Below are positions 23,521 through 36,133 of a stretch of DNA of 64,000 nucleotides, one piece after another. Within the stretch, counting starts at the first letter, position 1; each line of letters starts with the position of its first letter. The stretch covers positions 9,456,337-9,520,336 of the forward strand of contig JAQFVV010012422.1 of NCBI GenBank assembly GCA_028023455.1, read 5' to 3'. This stretch comes from Epiperipatus broadwayi. Lineage: Eukaryota > Onychophora > Udeonychophora > Euonychophora > Peripatidae. The notes under the pieces were generated by a model that was given only the letters and a program-made list of their open reading frames with translations, was not told where the DNA came from and did no database searches. Position numbers and translations under genes: made by a program.

Positions 23521-24710
23521 ACCATAAAGCTGAATGCCAACAAAATAAAAATTATAGACTATAAGTTTTAAAGAATAACATCAAAATAACGATGAAAATA
23601 TATTTATTTACATTAATATACATAACACATTATATACAATTGCACCTTCAGTAATTCCATTGACTACTAAAAACTGACTACCCAGCAGTTATTCTCATAC
23701 TTATATTTACCTAAAGTTCTTCATTTACTAATATAATCAAATCAGTCCTTGAATTGGAGAACTATTTCCCACTAATTGCTAATACTCCCCATGGTTAAAC
23801 ATGAACCACTCACTGTCTTCATTATTCTCAAACCTGAGTAAATAACTAAACAAATGTTTATACTCACAGTCCGACTTTGCACAGTTCTCATGAACCTTAT
23901 CAGGTGTACACAAATAAAATAAGACTGGTGCCATTTTTTTAAGTTCCCTATCCTGCTGTTTGCATCTACAGACTCAGTCTCTGGGATTATGTCCCTCATA
24001 GCAAAAAAGTTGTACAACTTTTCCAACTGCTTTTTCTATGGGTCCTTTCTTCCTGATGTCCCACAATGCAATAGCAACATCACACAGAGGGTAAGAAAAA
24101 GTTACTGCTCTTTTATGCACACACTATTTATATCATTTTGCAGCTTAATATCCCATATTAATTATTATCAAAGTTAATAGCTATTTACATTAAGCTATCC
24201 CCTCACAGTAATGCATCTTTGCACAAATTATCAAGCTTTTAACCCTTCCACAGTATTCTTCTGTTTAATTAATTTAAAATAGCTTAATGCTCTAATTAAA
24301 CAATACTAGCCTTTTCAATACTTAAATCCATTAATCTTTTCCAGCATTATTTATTATTCACATTTCTTTTACTTATCAGCAATCTTTTTTCATTACTTTT
24401 AACTACAATATCTGTCTATATTTAAATTTCATTTTTTTCTATTTTTTCTGAAGTCACAAATCCTAGCTTTATAATTTATACAAATTACGGGTACTAAAAC
24501 TATAGGTTTTCCAAAATATAATACTTATAATCTGAGTTATTTACATATATTAGTTTATAATAATTTATTTTTTTTATTATAATATTTTATTCTCTAGTTT
24601 CTTTCACATGCTTTCAGGTAGAGAACTCAAATATTTATCTCTATAAGAATATTATTATTATTCAATGCATCTTAAATGGATTAAGTAATGAGAATTTTTT
24701 TTATTTTTAG
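23521..24710 (+). other. Intron before LE exon 6, nothing recognised until the acceptor
   Basis: AT-rich. Short overlapping frames at 23772-24177 show no domain. The last approximately 110 bp ('tatctctataagaatattat', 'ttcaatgcat', 'taagtaatgaga') resemble the sequence upstream of the 794 and 2004 exons, so this exon belongs to the same duplicated family. Confidence 0.5.
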
Positions 24711-24845
24711 CATGTAACTGTCATTCTTCTGGCGCAGCTTTACCTTCTTGTGACAGTAAAGGAAATTGTTACTGCAGAGATGGTGTTATTGGAATGAAAT
24801 GTGATGCATGTGATATCAATCGCTACAAATTTCCATATTGTTACC
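24711..24845 (+). CDS. Laminin-type EGF-like (LE) domain exon 6
   Basis: 135-bp, phase 1-1 exon; acceptor TTTTTAG ending at 24710, donor GTAATT at 24846. Eight cysteines in LE order: CNC, C (after AALP-S), CYC, C, CDAC, C, with 'GNCYCRDGVIGMKCDACD' in the centre and YKFPYCY at the end. It is more diverged from the others than they are from one another, so it split off earlier. The split codon after exon 5 is TCA (Ser). The intron before it is about 9.3 kb and the one after about 17.2 kb. Confidence 0.85.
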
Positions 24846-27800
24846 GTAATTCATATTTTTTAATAATTTTTAAATTAGCTTTTTTATGCAGATTAGTTAC
24901 ATTTGAATTTTTTTCAACTTATTACGATATTATATGTATATTTTTAGTTTCAAAAAGGGAATTTTATTGATACATTTTTTTTAGTCTATTGCAATGCAAA
25001 TGAAAAATAAAAATTATATAAAGAATTTGACATATTTACAGTTTGTCATGTTAACTAAAGAAATTATTTAAAATTTCATTCTCATTATATATAAAGCTAA
25101 TCTACTCACCAGCTGTGCTTCATATATTTACATTTGTTTGTGCTTCTCTGCATGTAGATAAAACAGCATATGTATAACTAATTCTTCAGCCAGCTGATGG
25201 ATTCTCTTGATGGGAGCCAGTCCAGGATTGTCATCAGGAAAGGTATAATCAGGCAACTGTTGGTTTGCAGTGATCTGCCTTCTGTCTAGAATTGGATAGA
25301 CTTTAGATAAGCAAGCTGTCTTGATCACATTAAGGCTATGAAATTCAGAAAAGTTGAGTCTAACTTCCATATAAATCAAAACTCCTCTGTTGTGAATTAT
25401 AGAACAACTACTCAACTTTCCCTCTTTGCCTTCCATTATATTTTCATGGGAGCTCTGTATAACTCTCCAAAACCAATTCTAGAAAAACCAACTAACTCAC
25501 TCACTTCTGGGAAAACCAACTTTTAATCTTTCTATCCACCCTTTTTATAGTAGGGTGAGGTGGTGAAAATTCAGTAACTCAAGAATGTTTTTTTTATCTT
25601 TATCAATTTTTTTAATCTATTTTAATCCTTTCAAAAGTGAGTTTGAATTTTATCAAAATTGTGATCTACAAGCTTTACTTTAAAAAAAAGATTTCTAAAG
25701 TAGATAATAGAAATTTTACAAAATATAATACAAGTTTTAATTTTAAAAAAAGATTTTTAAAATAGATATGGGAATTTTATTTAAGCCTTTGTAACTGTTC
25801 ATTTCATAATAAAATTTAAAATTATTTCATTCTTTGTGTTATTTCAGTAAAATGTGAAAAATACTACAAAAAATTTGACTGTTTATTTGTACTTTTCCTT
25901 TCAATTTTATATATATTTGTGCTCACACACTACTATGTTGTTGTATGCCATGAAACCCATGTGGTTACTCTTGTTATTTTTGGTCCTCTTGCTTATTCTT
26001 CAGTTATATTTTTATTTTTGATATAACTCTGATATACAAAATCTATTTATTAAGCAGGTCTTCAATATATATTCTTGACAATGATACTTCCTTTGTAGTT
26101 TAATGTTTTAATCCTTTTATTTTTTATATCTTTTTCCTATTTAAGTTTTTAATGTCCTGACTAATATTTATTATTTTTTTATTATACACTTTGTTTTTTG
26201 TTAAATTTTTTACTAATTTATATTGTCAAACTTCATTCACATGATTAGTATTAAAAATAGTGCATCTCATTTAATTTTTTATTCTCATTTAACTTTTACA
26301 ATAAAAGCAACTATTTTCTATTAGTTTTATCATTTCTATTGCAAATTATTCTAAAATCTGGTTTAAAACTATTTTCTGCCCACCTATATATTTAAAAAAT
26401 CCATTCCATATTTTATTCTTGAATTTTTTGCTTCTTCTACTATAATATGCCTTAATCAGCGCAAATCTTTTTTTTCTTATAATGATTTTGCAGTGTGATG
26501 AGTTTATGGCTTTACTGTTCTTACCAGATTTAGGTTTACAAATTTCACAATCAGTAAACTTAGTATTAAATACAGTATTCACTTTTGGCTGATATTCTAA
26601 GATCTATAATGTAAATGATTTTTTTCTGTAACCTATTGTCATAGAGACAAGTCAATTTCTCTTATTTTTATCTCCATAATTAATTTTACCATTTGATTTT
26701 TTAAAATGCTATTGTCTATAATAAAAATCACTCTGGATCTATATGATAACCCTGTAGTTTTTTATCATTATATCAATTTATTGAGGAATTTATATTTGAT
26801 ATTTTATATTAAATGAATCTTATTATTCTGACTGATATATTATCCTCATGTCATCGATGACAAGATTTATATACCTTCAGCAAAGACTTTCCAAGGGCTA
26901 AAAGATACCATGATTCTCTATTAACTCATTTATCCTTCTAGGAGATCATTGGTACTGTAAGAAAGACTCTATTTTGATTGCCAGAGCCTTTTATGCAAAA
27001 GCAGACTGGATCACATGCAGGTGAGAATAGCATTTGAGTAGGAAACATTATAAATTGCATAAAAGTTAAATTCATCTCTCTTTTTTTTGCATGCATTTTT
27101 TTCTTGATCAATTGTGCTTAAGATTTTTTTCAAAAAAAATTAAAAAAATTTATAATACTGAGTTTTTTTCTTATTTTTATTCTCCAAATACATTTTTTTA
27201 ATTGTTTGATACATAACCAAATTTACCTGCGTGACTTTCATCTTCAGTTGTTTTACAATTATAGCATTACTGTTTTAATTTATTGGGGCATAAATCTGAA
27301 TTCTTCGTATCTAATATTAGTGAATATCAATAAAAAATTCTGTATCATTTATGCTTTTAATAATTATATTTGAGGATATATGTATTTTTCAAACTAATTA
27401 ACTCTTCAGTTATAATCTTAGACTGTTTATTTTTATAATTCTTGTATTATAGTTTTATATGATTATGATATATTATTGTAGATAGCTAAATAAAAATTAT
27501 TGATTTAATTCATAAATCAAAGATTTTTAGATTATTTGTTTTTGTTTGTTGAATTGTGAGTTTCTGGTGAATTTATAATCTTAGAAAATGATGACTTTCA
27601 TTATTTTTATCTATCATTATTGAAATTATAAACAATTTGCATTTATATACACATGTATTCAGATATGGCTTCAAGACTAAATTAAAACTATAAAATATCT
27701 GATAAGAAAACATATTGTTTTATTGGTCTGAAGTTGCAGATGAAAGACAATAAAGTCATTGCATTGGCATTGGTGAGCTGTTCTTTTTTTTTGTTTAGTA

Positions 27801-29460
27801 TGTGAATAATCACATGGTAATAACAGCTACTGTGATAAAAGTATATGAAATTGACAATAAAAATTTGCTTTGTTTAATTATTTTAAGATTTGTAAGAGAA
27901 CTGACACCTTTTTTTTAGTTAATATTAATATATTTTGCATTTCTCTAATCTCTCTCTATACACACACACACACACATGTATAATTAGATACAATTATTTG
28001 ACAGAATCCTTACATGTAAAATTTAAACTATTTTGATTACATTTACCAAATGCCTGAAAGAAATGTTGGTCTGCCCATTGTTCTGTTGTACTTTCTAAGT
28101 CTGACTAAAAATTTTCCATTACATGTTAGTAATAAAATAAACAGTTTTTTTAGAAAAAAAAATAAATTGAAATATTTCTAACATTTCTATATATTGTTAA
28201 TATGCTTTCTTCTGCTGGTTATGATTATACAGAAATGTTGGCTATTTCATTAATTTTTTCTATAAATTATTTTATTTTATTATCAATATGTACTTTGATG
28301 GAAAAGTTTTTAATAAGGCTAAGAAAACATCAACATTTCTTTCATTCATTACATAAATCTAATCAAGACAGTTTTGAACTATAAACAATAATCTGTTTTT
28401 ACAGATGTTTATTTTTTCCCTTCTTCATATCTGAATAAGTATAAAAACTCATTCCTCATTTCTTGATTGCCATTGACTTTGTTTATATTATATATCTTTT
28501 CCCAGAATTTTGAATCATTTCCATTTTATTATTGGATTTATGTTGTCCTAGACTATATACAATAGTCATATTCTGCAAAATTTATTTGATTTTATGGAAC
28601 TCAGTCCATTTCTATTATTTTTAATTGAATTTCTGGTTGTCCAATATTTTGAGTTTGTTGTAAACTGATATATAGAGAATTCATGTGATTTTGGATTGAT
28701 AAATCTCAATTACTAATTTTCATTTTGTCATTAATAATCATAGTGAACTCATTTTAATTCAACAGAAGTTTACCCTCAAATAATGGATTTATTCTTACTA
28801 TAAGCTCATTTAGATCAGATCCAAGACTGACCAATGAGATTTTAATAAAAGGAAATAAACTGCCAATTGCAGTTGCATAACTAGGCCAATTGGAAAGCTA
28901 GGTGAGTGAACCAAATCCAAGATCATATTATGTATAGAAGACCATTTGAGAGAGAAATGAGACAATGTAAAATAGATAATTATCAGAAATAGACAACAGT
29001 ATACATATTGTTCTCAATTGTACTGGGTTCGGTCCATATGATCTTTACTTGCTCTCAGAGCTTGGTTCAACTAAGTTTAAACCCAGTTTATAATACATTT
29101 ATAATCTTATTTAATTATAAATATTTACATGAACGAACCAGTCCCTTAGGCAGAGAAGAACATACTCGGAGAGTATGTATGTCCAAACGATAGCTATAAA
29201 ATGTATAACTAGCATTACATTTCCAGGACATAACTTCTTTTTGACTGTTGAATTCAACACCATGTTCAAAGCACTTTTTTGCTTTGTATAAGCACAGGTG
29301 CCAGTTACTTATCCAGAGGATAAATAGCGCACTTTAAACAATGGCCACTAATTAAATGCCCAAGATACACCCATGACTAGCTCAGCTACTTGTAATCACT
29401 AACAAATTATAGTTTCAATTAGTGGTGAAAAGAATTGACCAACAAATAAAGCTTTAATTT
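24846..29460 (+). other. Intron, first part; no gene recognised
   Basis: Long AT-rich intron. A minus-strand frame of 102 codons at 25128-25436 (ending 'LAEELVIHMLFYLHAEKHK') has no family I recognise and may be a repeat remnant. A (CA)n run lies at 27959-27976. Other open frames here are short and have no motif. Confidence 0.45.
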
Positions 29461-30047
29461 CAAAGAAAGAATTTATTTAATTAACATTTATTAACTTAAT
29501 TTTAAATATCTTATTTAACTAATATAATACAAACACATTTATAATTTACACACTATAATATCTTATGAGAAAGCATTAAATAATATTTGAAATTTAAAAT
29601 ACCATGAAATCAATATATGCGAATGCATGAACACACACAACATTTTAAACACACATTAATAGTTCGTCTATGTATGCTATAAAGTTCTTAAATTTGACTC
29701 TTGAGGCTTTACGAATGTGATGTCTACTTTAGAAATATGAAAAAGGTTATTACCTAGGATTTTGAACATGGATACTTCTTGCTGTTTGCTGCTTCTAATG
29801 AAGTATTTCTAACTGGTTAGATTTGAAGTTTTCTTGTGGAGATTTGATGCTTATTATTCTGAGGCATTTTCTTTAAGACAATTAGATATTGAATGGATTC
29901 AGGGTGTTATGCAGACATCACTTTTATCAGGTAGGTTGGCTGTTTTCATCAGACTTCAGGCTAGAGAAAGTCATATGTTTTCTGAGGTCTTAACACTGCA
30001 TTCTTGATTCCGGATACATAATAAACTGACTGATATAACTCTCAAAC

Positions 30048-30110
30048 GCAACTCAGATGCAACTAACTGCAACTCTAATGCAACTCACTGCAACTTTAGT
30101 GCAACTAACT
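30048..30110 (+). repeat. Approximately 20-bp minisatellite, about three copies
   Basis: Units of the form 'atgcaactaactgcaactct' repeat with one or two changes; each contains the half-unit 'gcaact' twice. Confidence 0.75.
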
Positions 30111-30991
30111 GTCAGATAAAAAATTGTCTATTTATACATGAGGTGTGTTGTCATTTTGATATCCTCCAGCAATATCTGTTGTTGAAGTTCTTTTCATTAG
30201 TAGCTAATCCTTTGGAGATACGCTTTTTAATCCTGTTGTTTTTTACATTTGTGATTAGTAGCCAATCGCTGAACTTGTTGTTTTATATTTTAATTAGTAT
30301 CACTGAGTGTTTTTTTTAAATTTTTTTAACTTTCATTTATTTTTAATATTTAATCCGCATACATTTATTCCATTTACAGTCACACGCACATATATAACTT
30401 AAGATCCATTCACTATTTAATTTTAAGACGACTTAAATAAAAAGAGATTTTATGTTTTTAAACTTTTAACTTATATTTCAATTAATAATAATAATAAAAA
30501 ACTCTATTTCTTTTATAAACTTTTGGTTTGATGCTTCTGAAGTGAACTCCCCTCCCCCCTTCTAATTCATTAATTGATTGTAACTTTTATTTAAAAAACT
30601 CTTATACTTTTAATTTTACGTTTTCTTTTACGAAAGATTTTTTTATTTTAATAATTATTTTAAACAAAATTATTATGTGCCAACACAATGTTGGTACACA
30701 ATATTGGGCAAGCAGTGAGACAAGCCCAAATGTCATAACTGAAAACTTCTAACAACTATCATTATCATATCTGCATATGAGACAAAGCCTCAGTAGACTG
30801 GAAATACCAGGATCTCAACAGGGAAGTTACTGCATTTTTTCCAAATGTTAACTGCATACTATAACTAAATTTGCATAAATTTATTAACTGTAGCAGAGGT
30901 AAAGTATTATTAACATTCACATATACTCTATATATGATACCATATATGTATTTGTATTACATATAATACATATCTTTATATTTGTTTTTTT

Positions 30992-31141
30992 TTGTGTTAT
31001 ATGTCATTCTTAAAAGGTCATGAATATATATGGGCCTTATGACAATATAAGCATAACAATTGTTTCTTGTGTTATATGTCATTCTTAAAAGATCATGAAT
31101 ATATATGGGCCTTATGACAATATAAACAACAATGGTAGTCC
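30992..31141. repeat. 75-bp tandem duplication
   Basis: 'ttgtgttatatgtcattctt' starts at 30992 and again at 31067. Each is followed by the same 'catgaatatatatgggcctt' block, with one difference (aaggtc/aagatc). The minus-strand frame at 30957-31148 only reflects this repeat. Confidence 0.85.
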
Positions 31142-31149
31142 TGATCAAT

Positions 31150-32060
31150 TTTTAATTTCCATGGTGTCAGGTTTGTTAAAAATCCTAACAAATTATTTAA
31201 CCAGTGTTCATTGTGGCTGCATTATTATGTATTACTATTTGGATTTTCATAAAAAAAATTGAGAGTTTTTGTCCCAAATTTTCCCCATATGCAACTCTTG
31301 ATTAAGTGCTCTAATGCTCCACATTTTCTGCACTGCTATTTCCTCCACTTACAATTTAGAACTATGTGATCAAAAACATAACAATAAAATGTTTTATTTA
31401 TTTTTATTCTTCCACTAATTATTGGTATTAGTGGATTTGAGCTAACTATTTTGTGGTTCCCTTTTCTAATGAGTTGTTTCACATTGGATGGCTTCATGAT
31501 GAGATAAATCACTTATGGCAAAATAACTATCTTAGACTGTTGGCTAACAAATTCTCATAGACACATAATTTCATTAGTTTCTTTATGCAGAGACAAATTC
31601 TCTGAATTTTGCCCACTTGCTTGATACCTATTCCAGAAGAATAGGATATGTTTAGATGGCTGTAAACAAAAATATTAACTTAATTTGTTTACTATTTCTA
31701 GTATTTGATTAAATTTATAAATTTTTATCACTAATTGGTCTGTGAAACAGAGTAAAGTGGTTATCTTTATTAGCTTCATGAGAAATATTATTTATGAAGA
31801 AAAATTTTTCATTCTGCTTGATATACAATGGCATACTTTGCATTTCTTATCAACACACTGTGCCATGACATTTTGTACTATCCATATTTTATTTATATTT
31901 TCTCCCCCAAATTACAAATTAAAATCATTGAACGAGGGCACCATTAGGAATAACCTAGAACCAGACTGTGAAATCACTCAACAATCATGGTTATTTATTT
32001 ATATATGGATGGTGACCTCAAAATATAATAAAAAAACACAATCTATAACAAAATTATAAT
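31150..32060 (-). pseudogene. Decayed retroelement Gag-like remnant with a CCHC zinc knuckle
   Basis: On the minus strand, 31332-31291 reads CRKCGALEHLIKSC, an exact C-x2-C-x4-H-x4-C zinc knuckle. Such knuckles bind nucleic acid in retroelement Gag or LINE ORF1 proteins. Just before it lies a decayed stretch (FDHIVLNCKW, then a stop) that could be a preceding cysteine motif. The frame is broken on both sides and no RT is adjacent, so the class (LINE ORF1 or LTR Gag) is open. The remnant's limits are rough. Confidence 0.5.
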
Positions 32061-35000
32061 CCTTAACTACTAATGAAATTAAACAAACACATAATCAATA
32101 GTTTTCTTTTTTTAATTTTTATTCTGATTATTATAACGTTTTCTTTCTCTACTCATGTCTTACATCCTTTCATCATCTTATTTAGCGACACATTCCGATC
32201 TATTCAATACTAATATTGGTTTAACATAACATTCTCAAAGGAGACATGTGTCATCACTTAATCCAAGTATATTGGAAATCCCTAATAATCCCAGAGAATA
32301 CAAACAAGGAGTGAACTCAAGGGGAGCTTGCTAATGAGAGTATGCTTATTAGCCATCTCAAACCCACTCTCACAAAGGTTAAACCCAATTCTAAAACTCG
32401 TTGAATTTTACAACTTTTTTCTTAGATAGAGTTACCAAGCTTTCCCTTAATACACATACTATTAATAAGACAACAAGAAAAGTAAAGATTTAAAAAAATA
32501 CATTGATTACTTTGAATTAATATATGTAATCAAGAAAATCTAAATGTGTCCCCTTCTATTATTGAAACTGATTTGTTTTGCCTTTTTTGAGAGTCTAATG
32601 AAGGTATTTCACTATTCTATTGCACTATTATATAGTTTATAAATCATACAAAGAATACTGCTTGCCAAAAAAACAAACAAACAAAAGTCTAGTTACCCTG
32701 ATCGATCAGTATAGTTCTTGATTCTGTGGTAACAAAGTTTCTTCATCCAAAGATTGTCATGGATTGTCTGTTATTTCCATTTTATCCTGTGTCCTCGGCT
32801 AACTCTATAAATACTCCTTTACAATGTCATCATTTCCATGGCAGTTTCTGGTGGTATTTGGTGAAGAAGTTCCCAAAAAAGGAATGTTCTGCAGTTCCTT
32901 AGCCACTCAACATATTTTCTGCACTTCTAAAATATTACTTATATATGTTTAGCTTTTGCAGCTGTTAAATTAGAGATGAATCTGCACTGAATCAAACTCA
33001 ATCGATTAATCACAATTTTTAGCAAAAATACCAATAATAATCTAATCAAAAGGTACTCTTTAATTTATAGTTTTTGAGTCCTTTCAAAGACTGTATTCAC
33101 ACCTTTAATACATGTCCTTTTTGGGTTATATTTTACTTTTAATCCTGTAGTAACATTCCAGGTTGGTGAGCACAATAGATAGCACAAAATACTTCTCATA
33201 TCTAAAGTTTCAACAATAATGTTAATTAGAAGAAAAATCTATATTGCTTTTTCTTTCACCCTTCCATTTCCAAAATTAGAATAAGATATAAGAAAAAAAA
33301 GACTTCCAAAATTCCACCCTTAGCTCTATTTTAAATAAGTCAACCGATAGAAAGTTGATTCATTCAAAATGAAAGAAAATTTTTAAAATACCATTTAAAA
33401 CAAAATATTTTTCTTTTTATTTATACAATAATACATATACATTTTTCTCTTTTAAAATTTATATATTTTTTAAAATAAAATATTGTAATGGGATATATAT
33501 ACATTACATTTAAATTTTGGTACTTAAATTTTTTTTTGTAGATATCTAATAATGAATTAAAAACACAGACGTTCAAAATGCACAAATAATGAGTTATTAA
33601 TTTATTAATAAGTTTCATTTAAATATTGAAATAAAATAAGCTTAAAAATTTTTTAGAATCGAAGCAAAGATTCTAATCTTAAAATAAATATAATAAAAAC
33701 CATTTAATCTTAAAAATAATGAAGAGAGTTTTTAACAAAAATAAAATTACAAACAGGTCCTTAGGGCAAAATGACCATTAAAAAGATTACAAAATAGATA
33801 AGAGTCGAGAGATAGAAACAAAAGACTTGCTTTTCCCGCCCAAGATATATACACAGACCACGGAGAAAAAATCTACTTAACCACAGAACCAACAAACCAA
33901 TGAAATACATATATAAAATATGTCAGATGGATCCATGCATTCCTAGCTAAGATGCTTCAGGACTATAAAAAGGAAAAATTCAAAAGAAATAATTATTTAG
34001 ATTAGAATTTTTGAATTTGTTTGTCATCGTTGAAAAAAAAAGAAATTTGAATTATTGCTGCCATTATCAAAATGTAATCTGTTTAATTGTGCTTCCCTCA
34101 GTTCAGTTGGACGAAGGCAGCTTTCATCTCCTCAGATCCCAGGATCGAACCACTGGAACCATCTTCATAAATCATCATCATCCGCAAGAAATGGCCCTTG
34201 CATAAACTCAGATCTTCATCATGAAGGAACGAGCCGAGAGAAAGGAAAGTATACATTATAAATCATAAAAATGAACTATAAACTCTCTTTAATTTAAAAT
34301 CTCCAAACTTTATTTTCCTTTAAATATGAATTATAGACTTTCTCTTCTGATCAAATCTGAATGTTATTTTTTATAAACTTTGCAATTTTAAAAGTCTTAT
34401 CTAAAATTTAAACTAATCTTTTTAAAATATGTATTATATTTTTTTATTTATGCTTAGTATAAGATCTATTTGTAATAGGGCAGGATTTTGTGATTGCAAA
34501 TATAAATTTAAAGATAAAATCGAACATGTATCATTATATGTGCATTATTAGATTGTAAAAATAGGTTAAATATATTTGATGTAAAAATAAGTTAAATACA
34601 ATGTGTGATTTTAAAATAAGTTAAATACCTTAAACTAAATATTTTTTTTTAAAGAATAAATTAAATTATTAAATTTACTTATATTTAAGTTGGGTGTAGA
34701 TGGCTGCTTAGATTCGTTTAAGTATATGTTAGTTTGAGGAGGTTTTGATTTTAGACTATTTGTTCATGGTTATGTCGATGCTGGTGGAGGGATATATAGA
34801 TGTTTATATCAGTGGAATGTGAAGAATGTTTAGTATACAGGGCAACATGCCCAACTGAATGCATGACCCAAAAGTGTAGTCATTGTGCTGCAATGTATGC
34901 AGACATATTTCCTGTGACATTGATTTTCTGTAGGTCGATGGATAGGGACTATAAGTTGGCAAAAGTTCCGCTCTCCCTCCATACATAATCCTTCTCTTTG

Positions 35001-36050
35001 GTATTTTATATACATGATTCCTTTTCCAGACAGACACACATTCCTGTACTGGGCAATGATCACATCCTTTAAATAATATCACACTGCAGATGCACATGCC
35101 TGTCAGTGTGGTTTTATGCTAACATCTTCATATTGCATTGATTGCGCTTATATATCAGGAAGCGAGCATTGGTTTGACTTGGAACTTTTAGCCTGGAATC
35201 AAATGTTTCGAAAATCTTTTAAGTGTGTCGTCTAGGTAGCCTATCTATGCTCAACATTCTAAGATTAAAAATTAAAGTTAAAAAAAATAATGAAACATAA
35301 AGCATTTTTTTTAGTAATTTTTCAAATTTGTTGTTATATATACATAAATAAAATCTTTTATGTTATTAGTACTGGCAGTAATTTAGTTTTTTTTTTACTC
35401 TTTATTAAAAATATAGTTTAATAAATATGTTTTAAACCTCTGCTACTTCTTGAGCTAGTGGCAAAACGGTCAATAAAGTAAAAGTTGGATCTTTAATTTG
35501 CATATCTGCCTACTATATAAATTTTTCCAGGTTAGAATGGCCTGGGGGTGCCCTGTATGGCAGATACGGTCAGACTCAAATATTCCCCGACCATTATAAT
35601 TGGCACCCAACATAAGGCATGATATTTATTAACCACAAATACCCTGATCCAAATAAAATAGTTTAGGAAATATTGTGAATAGCACTCTGCACATCAGAAT
35701 AGTTATAGTAGGAATAAGTTACTATATGATGTGACTATCAGGTATAAATATGATCATTAAGTAACTTTAAGATTTAAAAAAAAAGAAAAGGAAAGAGTTT
35801 AAAATTTTGAAGTGATTTAGTAACTTAAAAATACACTCATGAAAAAAAAAAAAAACTTTAATGCATTATTATTATCAATTAGTACTAACCCTAACTAAAG
35901 TCTTTTTTTTTTAAATACCATTTAAAACAAAATAATTTTCTTTTTATTTTTACAATAATACATACACATTTTTCTCTTTTAAAATTTATATATTTTTTAA
36001 AATAAAATATATATATACATATCTATATTGAAGCTATACATATATACACA
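32061..36050. other. Intron, middle part; minor repeats only
   Basis: About 100 bp around 33388-33490 is repeated at about 35910-36005 ('ataccatttaaaacaaaata' to 'atatattttttaaaataaaa'), same orientation, 2.5 kb apart. This may mark repeat ends, but the flanks do not match further. A 62-codon cysteine-rich frame at 34800-34988 and a 97-codon frame opposite it have no recognisable domain. Nothing else is supported. Confidence 0.4.
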
Positions 36051-36052
36051 TG

Positions 36053-36055
<3 letters not shown>

Positions 36056-36128
<73 letters not shown>
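36056..36128. repeat. (TA)n microsatellite
   Basis: About 70 bp of almost perfect TA dinucleotides, extended on both sides by 'tatatacatat' variants. Confidence 0.9.

Positions 36129-36133
<5 letters not shown>

Larger units (their letters stand above)
29461..31150. other. Unassigned repeat-like region with a minisatellite and a 75-bp tandem pair
   Basis: The segment has higher-complexity sequence at 29740-30250, a short minisatellite (30048-30110) and a 75-bp direct duplication (30992-31141). LTR-like composition is possible, but I found no repeat partner, PBS or gag next to it. Confidence 0.35.

Noticed and set aside
25128-25436. 102-codon minus-strand ORF
   Set aside because: No recognisable family, no splice context, probably a decayed repeat; noted in the intron entry only.
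26942-27020. Exon-like 79-bp segment (acceptor TTCTAG, donor CAG|GTGAG) reading DHWYCKKD ... WITC
   Set aside because: Good splice-site look and open frame, but no domain, and its phase (79 bp, starting phase 1) would break the LE frame. A chance match is likely; RNA data would settle it.
34800-35097. Cysteine-rich 62-codon + frame (CEEC, C-P-T-E-C, CSHC) and the overlapping 97-codon minus frame
   Set aside because: Both strands are open over the same bases, neither gives a known domain, and no promoter or splice sites support either.
33388-36005. LTR retrotransposon bounded by the 100-bp repeats at 33388 and 35910
   Set aside because: The repeats are too short, flanks do not match, and no gag or pol motif lies between them.
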